The position numbers and the translations under genes were made by a program. A model generated the notes under the pieces. The model ran no database searches, was not told the DNA's origin, and saw only the letters and a list, made by a program, of their open reading frames with translations. From a virus: a stretch of 25,964 nt of DNA. This document shows, piece by piece, positions 15,324 through 22,391 of the stretch. The stretch spans positions 1 through 25,964 of the IMG/VR virus record IMGVR_UViG_3300048839_000913. One strand, given 5' to 3'. Each line of letters starts with the position of its first letter. Position 1 is the stretch's first letter.

Positions 15324-18300
15324 ATGGCGACGCGCTACGTCAACAATGCAACCGGCAGCAACGCCAACGCGGGCACGTCCAGCGGTTCGCCGTGGAAGAC
15401 ACTGGCCTACGCCTACACCAACACGGCCGCGGGCGACACCATCTATCTACAGTCATCGACCTGGAATGAGGCGCTTGACCTGAAGAAAGCGAACCAGACG
15501 TGGGCAGCCCAGAGCGGCCACACGCCGATACTGGACGGGCGCTATCATGATGGGCTATTCCGCGCCAACGGGACATTGCCCGCGCCCAACGACGTTCCTA
15601 ATGCGGTCGTCCGCGGCTGGACGCCGATGCTCAACATTGACGCGACCGGCATCAATGTCATCGGCCTGACCATTCAGAACAGCGGCGGCCGTGGGATGTA
15701 CGTCGCCAGCGGCAACGACATCAAAATCAGGAATAACCGCATCGACTTCACCTATGACGCGGGCCTGTCGTCGGGCGACACCGGGCCACTCAAGACCGGC
15801 TGCGAGATTACCGGCAACGTCATCACCCGCTCAACGTTCAAGGCGTACGACCCGACCAAGAACGGCAACGAGCTGGAGAAAGAGGGCGTCAGCCAGTCGA
15901 TGAAAGTGGCGCGGTACAAGAACGTCCTGGTATCCGGCAACATCTGCGCCTATAGCGCCGGGGAAGGTATCGACCTGGGCAAGGGCAGCGAGGGGATTGT
16001 CTGTGAGAACAACATCTCATTCAATCACCGGCATATCCACATCTATATGATGTACAGCAAGGACACGATTGTGCGTAACAATCTGGTGTTCTTTGCCGGC
16101 AACCTGCCGCAGACGCTTAACGGCAAGGGTAAGGCGGCCGTCGGTATCTCGATTCGGGATGAGGTCAGCGGCGCGAAGAAGGGCTATCCGGCGCAGTCCG
16201 GGGCGCAGATTTACAACAACATCGTTATCGGCAACGGGGCGCTCATCCTCATCGACGGTAACGAGAAAAAGACCACAGTTGACAGGCTATGGATTGCCTA
16301 CAACACGCTCGTCGGCGGGCCGTTGACGGAAGACGCGGCGCTGCTGATTAACCAGCCCGGCGAAGGACGGCCGCCGCACCGGGGCATCGTTGAGAATAAC
16401 GTCATCGACATGCGTTTCAGCCACGCCGACGGACGGTGTACGCAGGGCAGCTATTCGAGCGGCCTCGTCTTCCGTAACAACTGCTGGTCGAAACAGTCCG
16501 AGATAGCGGCCACGCGCGGGGCGAATGACCAGGTAGGCAGCCCGGCATTGGCGAACGCCGGGGCGACGCTGACCGCCACGTGGTCGAGCGGGCCGGGCGC
16601 ACCGGCGACCAACATCAACCCCAACAACTACAAGCTCACGTCATCCTCGACTCGCTGCATCGACCTGGCCTCCAACGGCAGCGCGGCGGGCGGGTTCACG
16701 CCGCCGGCGCTGAATCGGGACTACTTCGGGGCCAGTCGTGGGGCCAACAAAGACATTGGGGCGCATGAGTTCGGCGGCGTCGTTGCCAACGACATTGCCG
16801 CCAGCTTCGCCCAGTCGCCGTCGTCCGGGGCCGCGCCGCTAACCGTCCAATTCAATGACACGTCGCAAGCCTACGGGGCGGCGGTTATCAACTCATGGAG
16901 TTACAACTTTGGTGACGGCACGACCTCAACGCAACGCAACCCGGCCAAAACCTACACGGTGGCCGGAACCTATCAGGTGACGTTGACCGTACAGGACACG
17001 GCCCTTGGCCTGACCAGCACCTACACCGGGCCGCTTATCACCGTCGGCTCGACGCCGACCGACAGCGTGACGGCCAACTTCTCCCTTGACCCGGCCAGCG
17101 GCGTAGCGCCGCTTGAAGTCCAGTTCACCGACGCATCGACCACAACCGGCGCGGCCGTTATCAATAGCCGCACGTGGTTCTTTGGTGACGGCGACACGGC
17201 GACGACAACGAACCCGACTCACACTTACACGACGCCGGGCGTTTATCAGCCGGCGCTCGTGGTCGAGGATACGGTGCTAGGACTGACGAATACCTACGCC
17301 GGGCTAACGCTCGTGGTGGAGGCATCAACGATTGATAGCGTCATTGCCGACTTCTCCGCGACGCCCCTCTCCGGCGTTGCGCCACTGGCGGTGACATTCA
17401 CCGACGAATCATCGGACACCGGCGCGGCGACCATTGATAGCTACGCCTGGGATTTTGGCGACGGCGGCACATCGACGACCGCCAGCCCTGGTTACACCTA
17501 CGCCACGCCGGGGGTGTACTACCCTCAGCTAACGGTTTCCGACACGGCGCTCGGCCTGTCCGACACCCACGCGGGCGCGGCCGTTATCGTCACCGCGCCG
17601 GGCGGCGGGGCGACGGTGGCTATCCGGCAGACGCGGGCGGCGCTGCGGACGTCGGACGGCAGTCAGACTATCACGGCCGCCGGGCTGGGCGGTCTTATTC
17701 CGAGCCGGGCCATTCTGCGATTGACCGGGGCCACGGCCGACAACACGGCCGCCGACGGGTCGCTGATGTCAGTCGGCTTCGTCACCAGCCAGAGTAATCA
17801 GGCCGCGTGCGTGGTGGCGTCGCAACACGGCGCGGCGACAACCAACGGGGCGCGGTGGATGGTAGACGGCGCGTGCCTCGTCATCATCGACGCCAACGGC
17901 GCGGAGGTCGGCCGGGCCACGTTCACCGGCTGGGTGGCCGACGGGCTTGAAATGTCCGTTGACTGGACAGGCACGCCGGCGGCCTATCTGGTGACGGTGG
18001 AGTTTGCCGGGGGGACTGAGTATCAGGCATACGCCGCCCTCGTCACGGTCGGCGGCGTCGGCTCGACGCTTGACGTAAGCGGCGGCTTCGCGCCCGACGC
18101 GGCGCGGTTCGCCACGACGTGGGCCATGACGCCCCAGCCTGACGCGACTATCGCGTTTGGCCTGGCTCATAGAGAAGGTGTCCAGTACGGCATTGAACGC
18201 CACCACGCCGACGGGCTGGCCGACGCCTCGCTCACCGGCCGCTTCTACGATAACTACGTTCTACCCTGTCGCTACACACCGACGACGTGGGGCACGGTCG

Positions 18301-19298
18301 GCGCGACGGCCTGGACGGGCAGCGCGTTGACGCTGACCGTCGCCGGTGGGCAGGTCAACAACAGCCTCATGGTGCTCCTGGAGAAGTTCGGCACGTCACG
18401 CTCGACGGCCGGGCTACTGACAAGCGGATCGGGCACGCAGACCGAGACGCTAGGCTGGACGCCTCAGGCGGTGATGCACCTGGCGTCAACGCGGCAGGAG
18501 ATGGGCACGAAGAACAACGCCACATCCGGCACGCTGGGGCTACATTCGGTGACGGCCGATGGGGAGTACACCGACACCATCAGCGGCGAACACGGCGCGG
18601 CAACGACAGACGAGCAGAGCCTGAGCGACAACGCCCTGACGCTGCCGGGCCACGACGGGGCGACGGTCGGCGCGGCCACAACCGCGCTGGCGGCGACGGG
18701 CTACACGATTACCTGGGGAACCGCGCCGGCGACGGCCGTCCTGTGGCCGCGGCTGGCCGTTGAGGTCGGGACGAGCATCGCCACGCTGACGGCCGACTTC
18801 ACCGCCGAACCGCGTGCGGGGTCGCTGCCGCTGACGGTCCAGTTTACCGACCTGAGCGGGCCGGACGTGACAAGCTGGCTGTGGTCGTTTGGCGACGGCG
18901 CGACTTCGACCGAGCAGAACCCGGAACACACCTACACCGAAGGCGCGTTCTTCACCGTCTCGCTCGCCGTCTCGGACGGCACGGACACGGCCGAAGTGAC
19001 CAAGAGCGGCTACATCGCCGTGACCCAGCGCGTGCGGCGGCGGGTGATTATTGGGCCGTACCTGATGACAAGCGTCACGCCGACCAGTCGCAACGAGACA
19101 CAGTGGGCGGCCGACAGCGACGAAGTGCCGTCGGGTTCCATGTCGGCGGCGCTGGAACTGGACTATCTGCCGCTGCGGGACGACCCGGACACGCCGACGG
19201 CCGAAGGCGGCGTAGTGAAGATTTACAACCACCCGGCCACGGGCGACCTGAAGCGGGTGGACGGCGGCGGGGCCGTCGGGACGATAGACGTAACATGA
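15324..19298 (+). CDS. Tail spike: right-handed beta-helix plus four PKD domains
   Basis: 1324 aa, the probable receptor-binding protein or depolymerase. Residues 1-480 are a pectate-lyase-like beta-helix: the DUF1565-type opening RYVNNATGSNANAGT and AGDTIYLQ, then coil turns such as IRNNRI, ITGNVI, VSGNIC and VENNVI. Three PKD domains follow (about 494-575, 582-668, 674-758; each with [FW]xFGDG), then two related beta domains (about 770-950 and 1035-1145, sharing HGAATT at 835 and 1090), then a fourth PKD (about 1156-1238, WSFGDGATS) and a short C-terminal region. PKD domains usually bind glycans or space enzymes. The catalytic residues of the helix cannot be assigned by eye. AGGAG precedes the ATG. 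Confidence 0.8.
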   Translation: MATRYVNNATGSNANAGTSSGSPWKTLAYAYTNTAAGDTIYLQSSTWNEALDLKKANQTWAAQSGHTPILDGRYHDGLFRANGTLPAPNDVPNAVVRGWTPMLNIDATGINVIGLTIQNSGGRGMYVASGNDIKIRNNRIDFTYDAGLSSGDTGPLKTGCEITGNVITRSTFKAYDPTKNGNELEKEGVSQSMKVARYKNVLVSGNICAYSAGEGIDLGKGSEGIVCENNISFNHRHIHIYMMYSKDTIVRNNLVFFAGNLPQTLNGKGKAAVGISIRDEVSGAKKGYPAQSGAQIYNNIVIGNGALILIDGNEKKTTVDRLWIAYNTLVGGPLTEDAALLINQPGEGRPPHRGIVENNVIDMRFSHADGRCTQGSYSSGLVFRNNCWSKQSEIAATRGANDQVGSPALANAGATLTATWSSGPGAPATNINPNNYKLTSSSTRCIDLASNGSAAGGFTPPALNRDYFGASRGANKDIGAHEFGGVVANDIAASFAQSPSSGAAPLTVQFNDTSQAYGAAVINSWSYNFGDGTTSTQRNPAKTYTVAGTYQVTLTVQDTALGLTSTYTGPLITVGSTPTDSVTANFSLDPASGVAPLEVQFTDASTTTGAAVINSRTWFFGDGDTATTTNPTHTYTTPGVYQPALVVEDTVLGLTNTYAGLTLVVEASTIDSVIADFSATPLSGVAPLAVTFTDESSDTGAATIDSYAWDFGDGGTSTTASPGYTYATPGVYYPQLTVSDTALGLSDTHAGAAVIVTAPGGGATVAIRQTRAALRTSDGSQTITAAGLGGLIPSRAILRLTGATADNTAADGSLMSVGFVTSQSNQAACVVASQHGAATTNGARWMVDGACLVIIDANGAEVGRATFTGWVADGLEMSVDWTGTPAAYLVTVEFAGGTEYQAYAALVTVGGVGSTLDVSGGFAPDAARFATTWAMTPQPDATIAFGLAHREGVQYGIERHHADGLADASLTGRFYDNYVLPCRYTPTTWGTVGATAWTGSALTLTVAGGQVNNSLMVLLEKFGTSRSTAGLLTSGSGTQTETLGWTPQAVMHLASTRQEMGTKNNATSGTLGLHSVTADGEYTDTISGEHGAATTDEQSLSDNALTLPGHDGATVGAATTALAATGYTITWGTAPATAVLWPRLAVEVGTSIATLTADFTAEPRAGSLPLTVQFTDLSGPDVTSWLWSFGDGATSTEQNPEHTYTEGAFFTVSLAVSDGTDTAEVTKSGYIAVTQRVRRRVIIGPYLMTSVTPTSRNETQWAADSDEVPSGSMSAALELDYLPLRDDPDTPTAEGGVVKIYNHPATGDLKRVDGGGAVGTIDVT

Positions 19299-19318
19299 CC
19301 TCAGAGGTAACTATCTAA
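19295..19318 (+). CDS. Seven-codon coupling mini-ORF MTSEVTI
   Basis: An ATG overlapping the tail spike stop (ATGA, 19295-19298) opens a frame of seven codons, MTSEVTI. It ends at TAA 19316-19318, and that last A is the first base of the next gene's ATG (TAATG). It thus bridges the two genes without a gap, and contains the AGAGG ribosome site of the downstream gene. It probably passes terminating ribosomes onward rather than making a functional peptide. Confidence 0.35.
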   Translation: MTSEVTI

Positions 19319-19665
19319 TGTCGCCCGCTGCGGCTGACACCATCCGCGCCGCCGCCGATGTGGTGCAATGGCTGAATCTAGCAACCTGGCTAGCCATTCT
19401 GCTATTGGCGCTGGAAATGGGGCGGCGCTGGCGGACGGCGCGGCCGTATCTGGCCGGGCCGGTATCATTGGGAGCGCACAATATCCTCTTTTACATCGTC
19501 GCTCTTGGGCCGGGAATGCCCGGCCCGGTGGCGTCGCTGTGGTCGGCGTTGCGCGTCTTCCATATCGCGCTCGTCATTCTAGCTGTCCTTGTGGCTGCGT
19601 TTGCCGTGGCGTTATCCCCCACCCCGCCCGATTGGCGCGGTTATGAGGGTGCGCCGCATGAGTAG
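19318..19665 (+). CDS. Small membrane protein, possible holin-type
   Basis: 115 aa with three likely membrane segments: about 17-34 (VVQWLNLATWLAILLLAL), 44-64 (around LGAHNILFYIVALGPG) and 76-98 (LRVFHIALVILAVLVAAFAVAL). Basic residues lie between the first two (RRWRTARP). Its size and position after the tail spike and before two further membrane proteins suggest the lysis region, and three-TM proteins can be class I holins, but no family is recognised. AGAGGT lies ten bases upstream. Its end overlaps the next start by eight bases. Confidence 0.5.
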   Translation: MSPAAADTIRAAADVVQWLNLATWLAILLLALEMGRRWRTARPYLAGPVSLGAHNILFYIVALGPGMPGPVASLWSALRVFHIALVILAVLVAAFAVALSPTPPDWRGYEGAPHE

Positions 19666-20197
19666 CACCACGAGCGCCATTATTGCGGCGCTGGCGGGCG
19701 TGGCGTTGATCTCCGTCCTGGTCGGTCTCATGGCCTACTTCGCCGGGCGGCGCGGGCCGTCCGACGGCTACCGGCACTATGAGCAGGCGTTGGCCGACAT
19801 GCAGCAACGGTTAGAGCGCACCGAACAACGCAGTGACCGACAACAGGAACAAATCGACCGGCTGCGCGATATGCTGGCACAAGAGCAGGACTACAACCGC
19901 GCATTGGCCCGCGCCATTAGGGACGCGGGCTTAGAGCCGCCGCCGCGGCCGGGCGGCAGTGGCAACACAGAGACCACGCGCGGCAGTGACCGGGCGGCTC
20001 TGGCCCGGCACATCGCTGAATCATTCTCGCTAGACGAGATAGACGGTATCGCATTCGAGCTAGGGATGGACGGGGCGTTAACGGGCGATTCACTGGAAAC
20101 CCGCGCCTCGTCTCTTGTGTTGACCGCCTGGCGGCGGCAACGGCTATCGGAGTTGGAAGTCCTATGCCGTAGAGAGCGGCCGCGAGGGGGATTCTAA
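19658..20197 (+). CDS. Membrane-anchored coiled-coil protein with EAD/death-like C-terminal domain
   Basis: 179 aa. It has a single membrane helix at 7-29, a long polar coiled coil at about 38-89 (ADMQQRLERTEQRSDRQQEQ region), a proline/glycine linker at 93-110 and a compact helical domain at 111-175. That domain reads FSLDEIDGIAFELGMD, then LTGDSLETRASSLV, then RRQRLSELEVLCRRERP. It matches the remembered pattern of effector-associated domains (EAD7-like/bDLD): 'L...l...Fs.dEl..l.fdLGid...L.G....r A..Lv.....r.rl.eL...crr.rP'. These domains normally connect effectors to NTPase or protease immune proteins in multicellular bacteria. Topology with a short N-terminus suggests a cytoplasmic C-terminus. 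The overall plan also resembles an i-spanin. GAGG nine bases before the ATG decides the start. Confidence 0.6.
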   Translation: MSSTTSAIIAALAGVALISVLVGLMAYFAGRRGPSDGYRHYEQALADMQQRLERTEQRSDRQQEQIDRLRDMLAQEQDYNRALARAIRDAGLEPPPRPGGSGNTETTRGSDRAALARHIAESFSLDEIDGIAFELGMDGALTGDSLETRASSLVLTAWRRQRLSELEVLCRRERPRGGF

Positions 20198-20198
20198 T

Positions 20199-20393
20199 AT
20201 GACTGAATACATTGTCAGGGCGGGCGCGCAAGGGGAACCGCCTCCCCCGCCGCCGCCGCCGCCCGATCCTGTTGAGTGGGTATCCGTGCCCGTCACTGAG
20301 TGGCAGCGTATTCAGGAATTGACCGCCGCGGCGCGGGCGTCGTTGGCTGAGTTGGCAGAGTTGGCAGAGTTGATTGAAGAACCGGCCGCCTAG
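20199..20393 (+). CDS. Small proline-rich protein with AEL repeats
   Basis: 64 aa starting two bases after the previous stop, with GAGGGGG eight bases upstream. It contains nine consecutive prolines (about 14-22) encoded by a CCG/CCC tract, then VEWVSVPVTEWQRIQEL, and a C-terminal acidic helix with three 9-nt tandem units at 20343-20369 encoding LAE-LAE-LAE. I recognise no family. Both tracts are prone to slippage. By position it belongs with the membrane protein cluster. Confidence 0.5.
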   Translation: MTEYIVRAGAQGEPPPPPPPPPDPVEWVSVPVTEWQRIQELTAAARASLAELAELAELIEEPAA

Positions 20394-20414
20394 ACGCGGC
20401 AAGGAGTTATGAGG

Positions 20415-20729
20415 ATGACCGATAATATCATTGCATCATTGGCCGGTGCAGTGCTGGCGTTGTTGTTCGGCTACGCGCCCGGCGTGCGTCAGTGGTATGA
20501 GGCATTGGAACCGACGCGGAAGGCGTTGGTCATGGCCGGGGCCTTGCTCATTGCGGCGTTGCTGCTGTATGGCGCGGCGTGCTATACGCCGTGGCAGGTG
20601 GGGGTGACGTGTGACGAGGCGGGCTTCTGGCAATTGGCTCAATTGTTCATTGCCGCACTGGTGGCAAATCAGGCGACCTATCTCATTGGCGTAAAACCGT
20701 CGCGTACGGCGACGGAGCGAACGGAGTAG
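20415..20729 (+). CDS. Membrane protein, probable holin-like
   Basis: About 104 aa with a first membrane segment at about 4-21 (IIASLAGAVLALLFGYAPG), a second at about 37-57 (VMAGALLIAALLLYGAACY) and an amphipathic third at about 68-92 (GFWQLAQLFIAALVANQATYLI). The arrangement 'FGYxPGxxxWxxALxPxxKxLxM' and 'GVTCDxAGxxxLxxxFxxALxANQAT' is common in unassigned phage membrane proteins near lysis genes, so a holin role is likely but unproven. ATG 20409 lies only two bases after AAGGAG, whereas ATG 20415 has an eight-base spacing, so I prefer 20415. Confidence 0.55.
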   Translation: MTDNIIASLAGAVLALLFGYAPGVRQWYEALEPTRKALVMAGALLIAALLLYGAACYTPWQVGVTCDEAGFWQLAQLFIAALVANQATYLIGVKPSRTATERTE

Positions 20730-20836
20730 GGGTAAGTATCGGGTTCGTGGCGTGGCGTCTAGCACGCGCCAACGTCGCAAGGCTGATGAGATTCTACAGG
20801 AACCCCGGCGCGGTTACGGTTTCCCGCGCCGCTTCC

Positions 20837-20874
20837 AGCGCCGGGCGGCGTTTCCTCCTACGTCGCCCGGCGTT
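20837..20874 (+). promoter_or_regulatory. Strong intergenic hairpin with CCTCC loop
   Basis: AGCGCCGGGCGGCG (20837-20850) pairs with CGTCGCCCGGCGTT (20861-20874) over 14 positions with two G-U pairs. The loop is TTTCCTCCTA, which contains a full anti-Shine-Dalgarno CCTCC. It lies seven bases before the ribosome site GAGG (20881-20884) of the next gene. It may be a processing site, a partial terminator after the membrane cluster, or a control element for the downstream gene. The remaining sequence of 20730-20889 shows no gene I can support. Confidence 0.45.
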
Positions 20875-20889
20875 ACCACTGAGGATGAC

Positions 20890-21123
20890 ATGCCTAGACT
20901 AACACCCGACGCCCGGCAAGCGGCGAACGTAGACGCATACAAGGCGGCGCTGTCGATGTTCTGGGGCAACATGACCGCCTTAGAGCAAATCGTAGAGGAA
21001 GATTTTCCAGACGGGGCAAATGAGACAATCGCCCCGACGCGGTATCAGGTGGACGCGATACGCGACCTGGGCAACCGCGTCGGGGCGTTGGTTGAGGGGT
21101 ACTCGACCCCTCCACCGTTCTAG
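20890..21123 (+). CDS. Small hypothetical protein, last plus-strand gene
   Basis: 77 aa. The ATG at 20890 has GAGG five bases upstream; the frame extends upstream, but that part overlaps the hairpin and reads like non-coding sequence. The protein is mostly helical: LTPDARQAANVDAYKAALSM, MTALEQIVEEDFP and a third helix YQVDAIRDLGNRVGALVEG. No motif or family is recognised. It ends seven bases before the convergent minus-strand gene, with a dyad in its last codons (21094-21112). Confidence 0.5.
   Translation: MPRLTPDARQAANVDAYKAALSMFWGNMTALEQIVEEDFPDGANETIAPTRYQVDAIRDLGNRVGALVEGYSTPPPF
21094..21112. terminator. Dyad at convergent gene ends, possible bidirectional terminator
   Basis: GAGGGGT (21094-21100) and ACCCCTC (21106-21112) form a perfect 7-bp stem around ACTCG, inside the last codons of the plus-strand gene and 19 bases from the end of the minus-strand gene. 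T runs on both sides are weak, so termination activity is only suggested by the convergent setting. Confidence 0.35.
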
Positions 21124-21130
21124 GGGGCGG

Positions 21131-21514
21131 CTACTCCTCTTCCTCGTTGCCGCCAATCGCGGCGGCGAATTGCCAGAATTCGGCCGGGTTAGCGGCTCTG
21201 GCGTCGGCCAGGGTAAATGGACGACCGTCCTCGCCATGAAGCCGGACGCCTGTGATGCGCCCGTCGGCGTCGCGCACCATTGGGTCGCGTTGCTCGGCCT
21301 CGGCGGCGATGTGGATGATGATGCCAATGGCCGTGGCCGTCCGGTCGGGGGCGTGCCGGTAGGCTGTCGCTATCCGGCTGACAAGCTCGCTTAAACTTGG
21401 CACATTGTTCCGGCCGTGGATGCCGAGGTCGGCCACCAGCGCCATTAGCGCTGCCTTGTGTTGCTCCGCCTGAGCGCCGAGGCTCAAGCGGAGAATGTCG
21501 GGGCGCTGGGTCAT
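21131..21514 (-). CDS. Hypothetical phage protein
   Basis: 127 aa. It is helical in the first half (LRLSLGAQAEQHKAALMALV, then VPSLSELVSRIATAY) and has a beta-like middle with VRDADGRITGVRLHGEDGRP, followed by PFTLADARAANPAEFWQFAA and an acidic EEEE end. The middle reads like the 'V..dG.itgv.v' type of small phage proteins, but I recognise no family. The start overlaps the stop of the upstream gene (TAATG on the minus strand), so it is coupled to it and transcribed from the promoter at 21832-21860. Confidence 0.5.
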   Translation of the reverse strand: MTQRPDILRLSLGAQAEQHKAALMALVADLGIHGRNNVPSLSELVSRIATAYRHAPDRTATAIGIIIHIAAEAEQRDPMVRDADGRITGVRLHGEDGRPFTLADARAANPAEFWQFAAAIGGNEEEE

Positions 21515-21795
21515 TAGTAGGCGTACTCTTGTTCGTCGTCTACGTTGGTTGCGTCGTCGCCCAGGGCCAGGGAACGCATCCCCTGCCGCCGGGCTTCGGA
21601 CTTGCTGTAAATGCCGTGAATCCGTTTTGCTGTTTTGATGTTAGCCGGGGAATCGCCGGCCAAGACATAGTTCTCCGGGCCGTCCAGCTTGTAGTCAATC
21701 CATTCCTGAGCCTCCTGCCGGCTTTCGAATGGGCCGTGCCATGTGTCGGGTGAGTTCTGCCAGAAAGTATCCGTCCGAATGTAATAAGTTTTCAT
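21514..21795 (-). CDS. Small hypothetical protein behind regulated promoter
   Basis: 93 aa. It opens with YYIRTDTFWQNSPDTWHGPF, followed by ESRQEAQEWIDYKL, a beta-then-helix unit of the kind found in many small phage accessory proteins. The end is acidic (DDATNVDDEQE). AGGAG lies eight bases before the ATG. It is the first gene after the strong promoter with twin operators, and is therefore the main product controlled there. The function is unknown. Candidates such as a host-takeover or early regulatory peptide are only guesses from position. Confidence 0.55.
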   Translation of the reverse strand: MKTYYIRTDTFWQNSPDTWHGPFESRQEAQEWIDYKLDGPENYVLAGDSPANIKTAKRIHGIYSKSEARRQGMRSLALGDDATNVDDEQEYAY

Positions 21796-21821
21796 CTCTC
21801 TGTCTCCTATCTATTCCTTAA

Positions 21822-21852
21822 CTGTACCTACAGTATAGCATGTGTAGCTACA
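21822..21852. promoter_or_regulatory. Twin dyad operators overlapping the promoter
   Basis: CTGTACCTACAG (21822-21833) is a dyad with a two-base centre. TGTAGCTACA (21843-21852) is a perfect 10-bp palindrome with the same arms, TGTA and TACA. The centres (21827.5 and 21847.5) are exactly 20 bp apart, close to two helical turns. One dyad overlaps the -10 end and start site, the other lies in the spacer. This is the geometry of cooperative repressor binding, and the repressor is not identified in the window. Confidence 0.55.
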
Positions 21853-21860
21853 GTCGTCAA
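21832..21860 (-). promoter_or_regulatory. Strong sigma70 promoter on minus strand
   Basis: Read on the minus strand, TTGACG (21860-21855) is followed after exactly 17 bp by TATACT (21837-21832). Transcription should start near 21825, about 30 nt before the ATG of the 93-aa gene, leaving a short leader with its AGGAG. Surrounding sequence is AT-rich compared with the window. Two dyads overlap the promoter, so it is probably repressed. Confidence 0.72.
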
Positions 21861-21895
21861 TAGGTTTCCCGACCAATTCCCAAAACTCGCCCCCA

Positions 21896-22084
21896 TTACC
21901 GCCGCAACCGGTCGACCACTGCCCACAGTAGCAGCAGCACGGCCAGGGCCGCGCCGATGGTGACAATGGTATCGACGCCGATGCTATGAGCCGTAGCCGT
22001 TGCCATGATGCGGCCGAACATGAGCCAGCCCAACGCGCCGCCGATTGCCAGCGCCATGAGACCTAGTAGCCTGTCAGTTGTCAT
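21896..22084 (-). CDS. Small two-TM membrane protein
   Basis: 62 aa with two membrane segments: LLGLMALAIGGALGWLMFG (about 6-24) and VTIGAALAVLLLLWAVVD (about 40-58), and a basic end RLRR. The ATG at 22084 overlaps the upstream gene's stop by eleven bases. The frame extends upstream, but there it is the shadow of the HTH/zinc gene. No family is recognised. It ends just before the operator region. Confidence 0.5.
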   Translation of the reverse strand: MTTDRLLGLMALAIGGALGWLMFGRIMATATAHSIGVDTIVTIGAALAVLLLLWAVVDRLRR

Positions 22085-22391
22085 TGGCACACCATCCGCA
22101 TAGATCGCCACGCCCTGCCGGCGCGGCCGATAGCAGAATCGTACAGCGGCGGCAGTGCGGCAAGGGCGACGGTTCACCCCGCCCCGGCGCATAGGCCAGA
22201 AACGCTATCCCTAGCAGGTCGCCCCGGTGACGGACTGAATGGTATTGCCGCCCCATTGCGTCGGCTATCTGCCGCCGCGTGTGGCCCTCAGCGGCTAAGC
22301 GTCTAAGGGTGGCGTCTTCTTCCGGCGTGAATGGGCGACCGACGCGCCCGGTGCGCCGCGTCGCCATTTCATGAGCCATTGTTAGTGTCAT
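22074..22391 (-). CDS. Myb-like HTH plus zinc-ribbon DNA-binding protein
   Basis: 105 aa. Residues about 19-61 form a SANT/Myb or GcrA-like helix-turn-helix (RPFTPEEDATLRRLAAEG, then TRRQIADAMGRQYHSVRHRG). The C-terminus has two CxxC pairs, Cys80/Cys83 and Cys98/Cys101, a zinc-ribbon-like knuckle. The 'FTPEEDAxLRxLxAEG-xxxxIAxxxGRxxxSVRxRxxxLG' phrase is common in phage regulators of this type. It probably binds DNA and may control this operon. The ATG at 22391 has GGAGG upstream and overlaps the previous stop (ATGA). Confidence 0.72.
   Translation of the reverse strand: MTLTMAHEMATRRTGRVGRPFTPEEDATLRRLAAEGHTRRQIADAMGRQYHSVRHRGDLLGIAFLAYAPGRGEPSPLPHCRRCTILLSAAPAGRGDLCGWCANDN

Noticed and set aside
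15324-19298. Diversity-generating retroelement target in the tail spike
   Set aside because: No reverse transcriptase gene, template repeat or C-type lectin variable end was found in the window.
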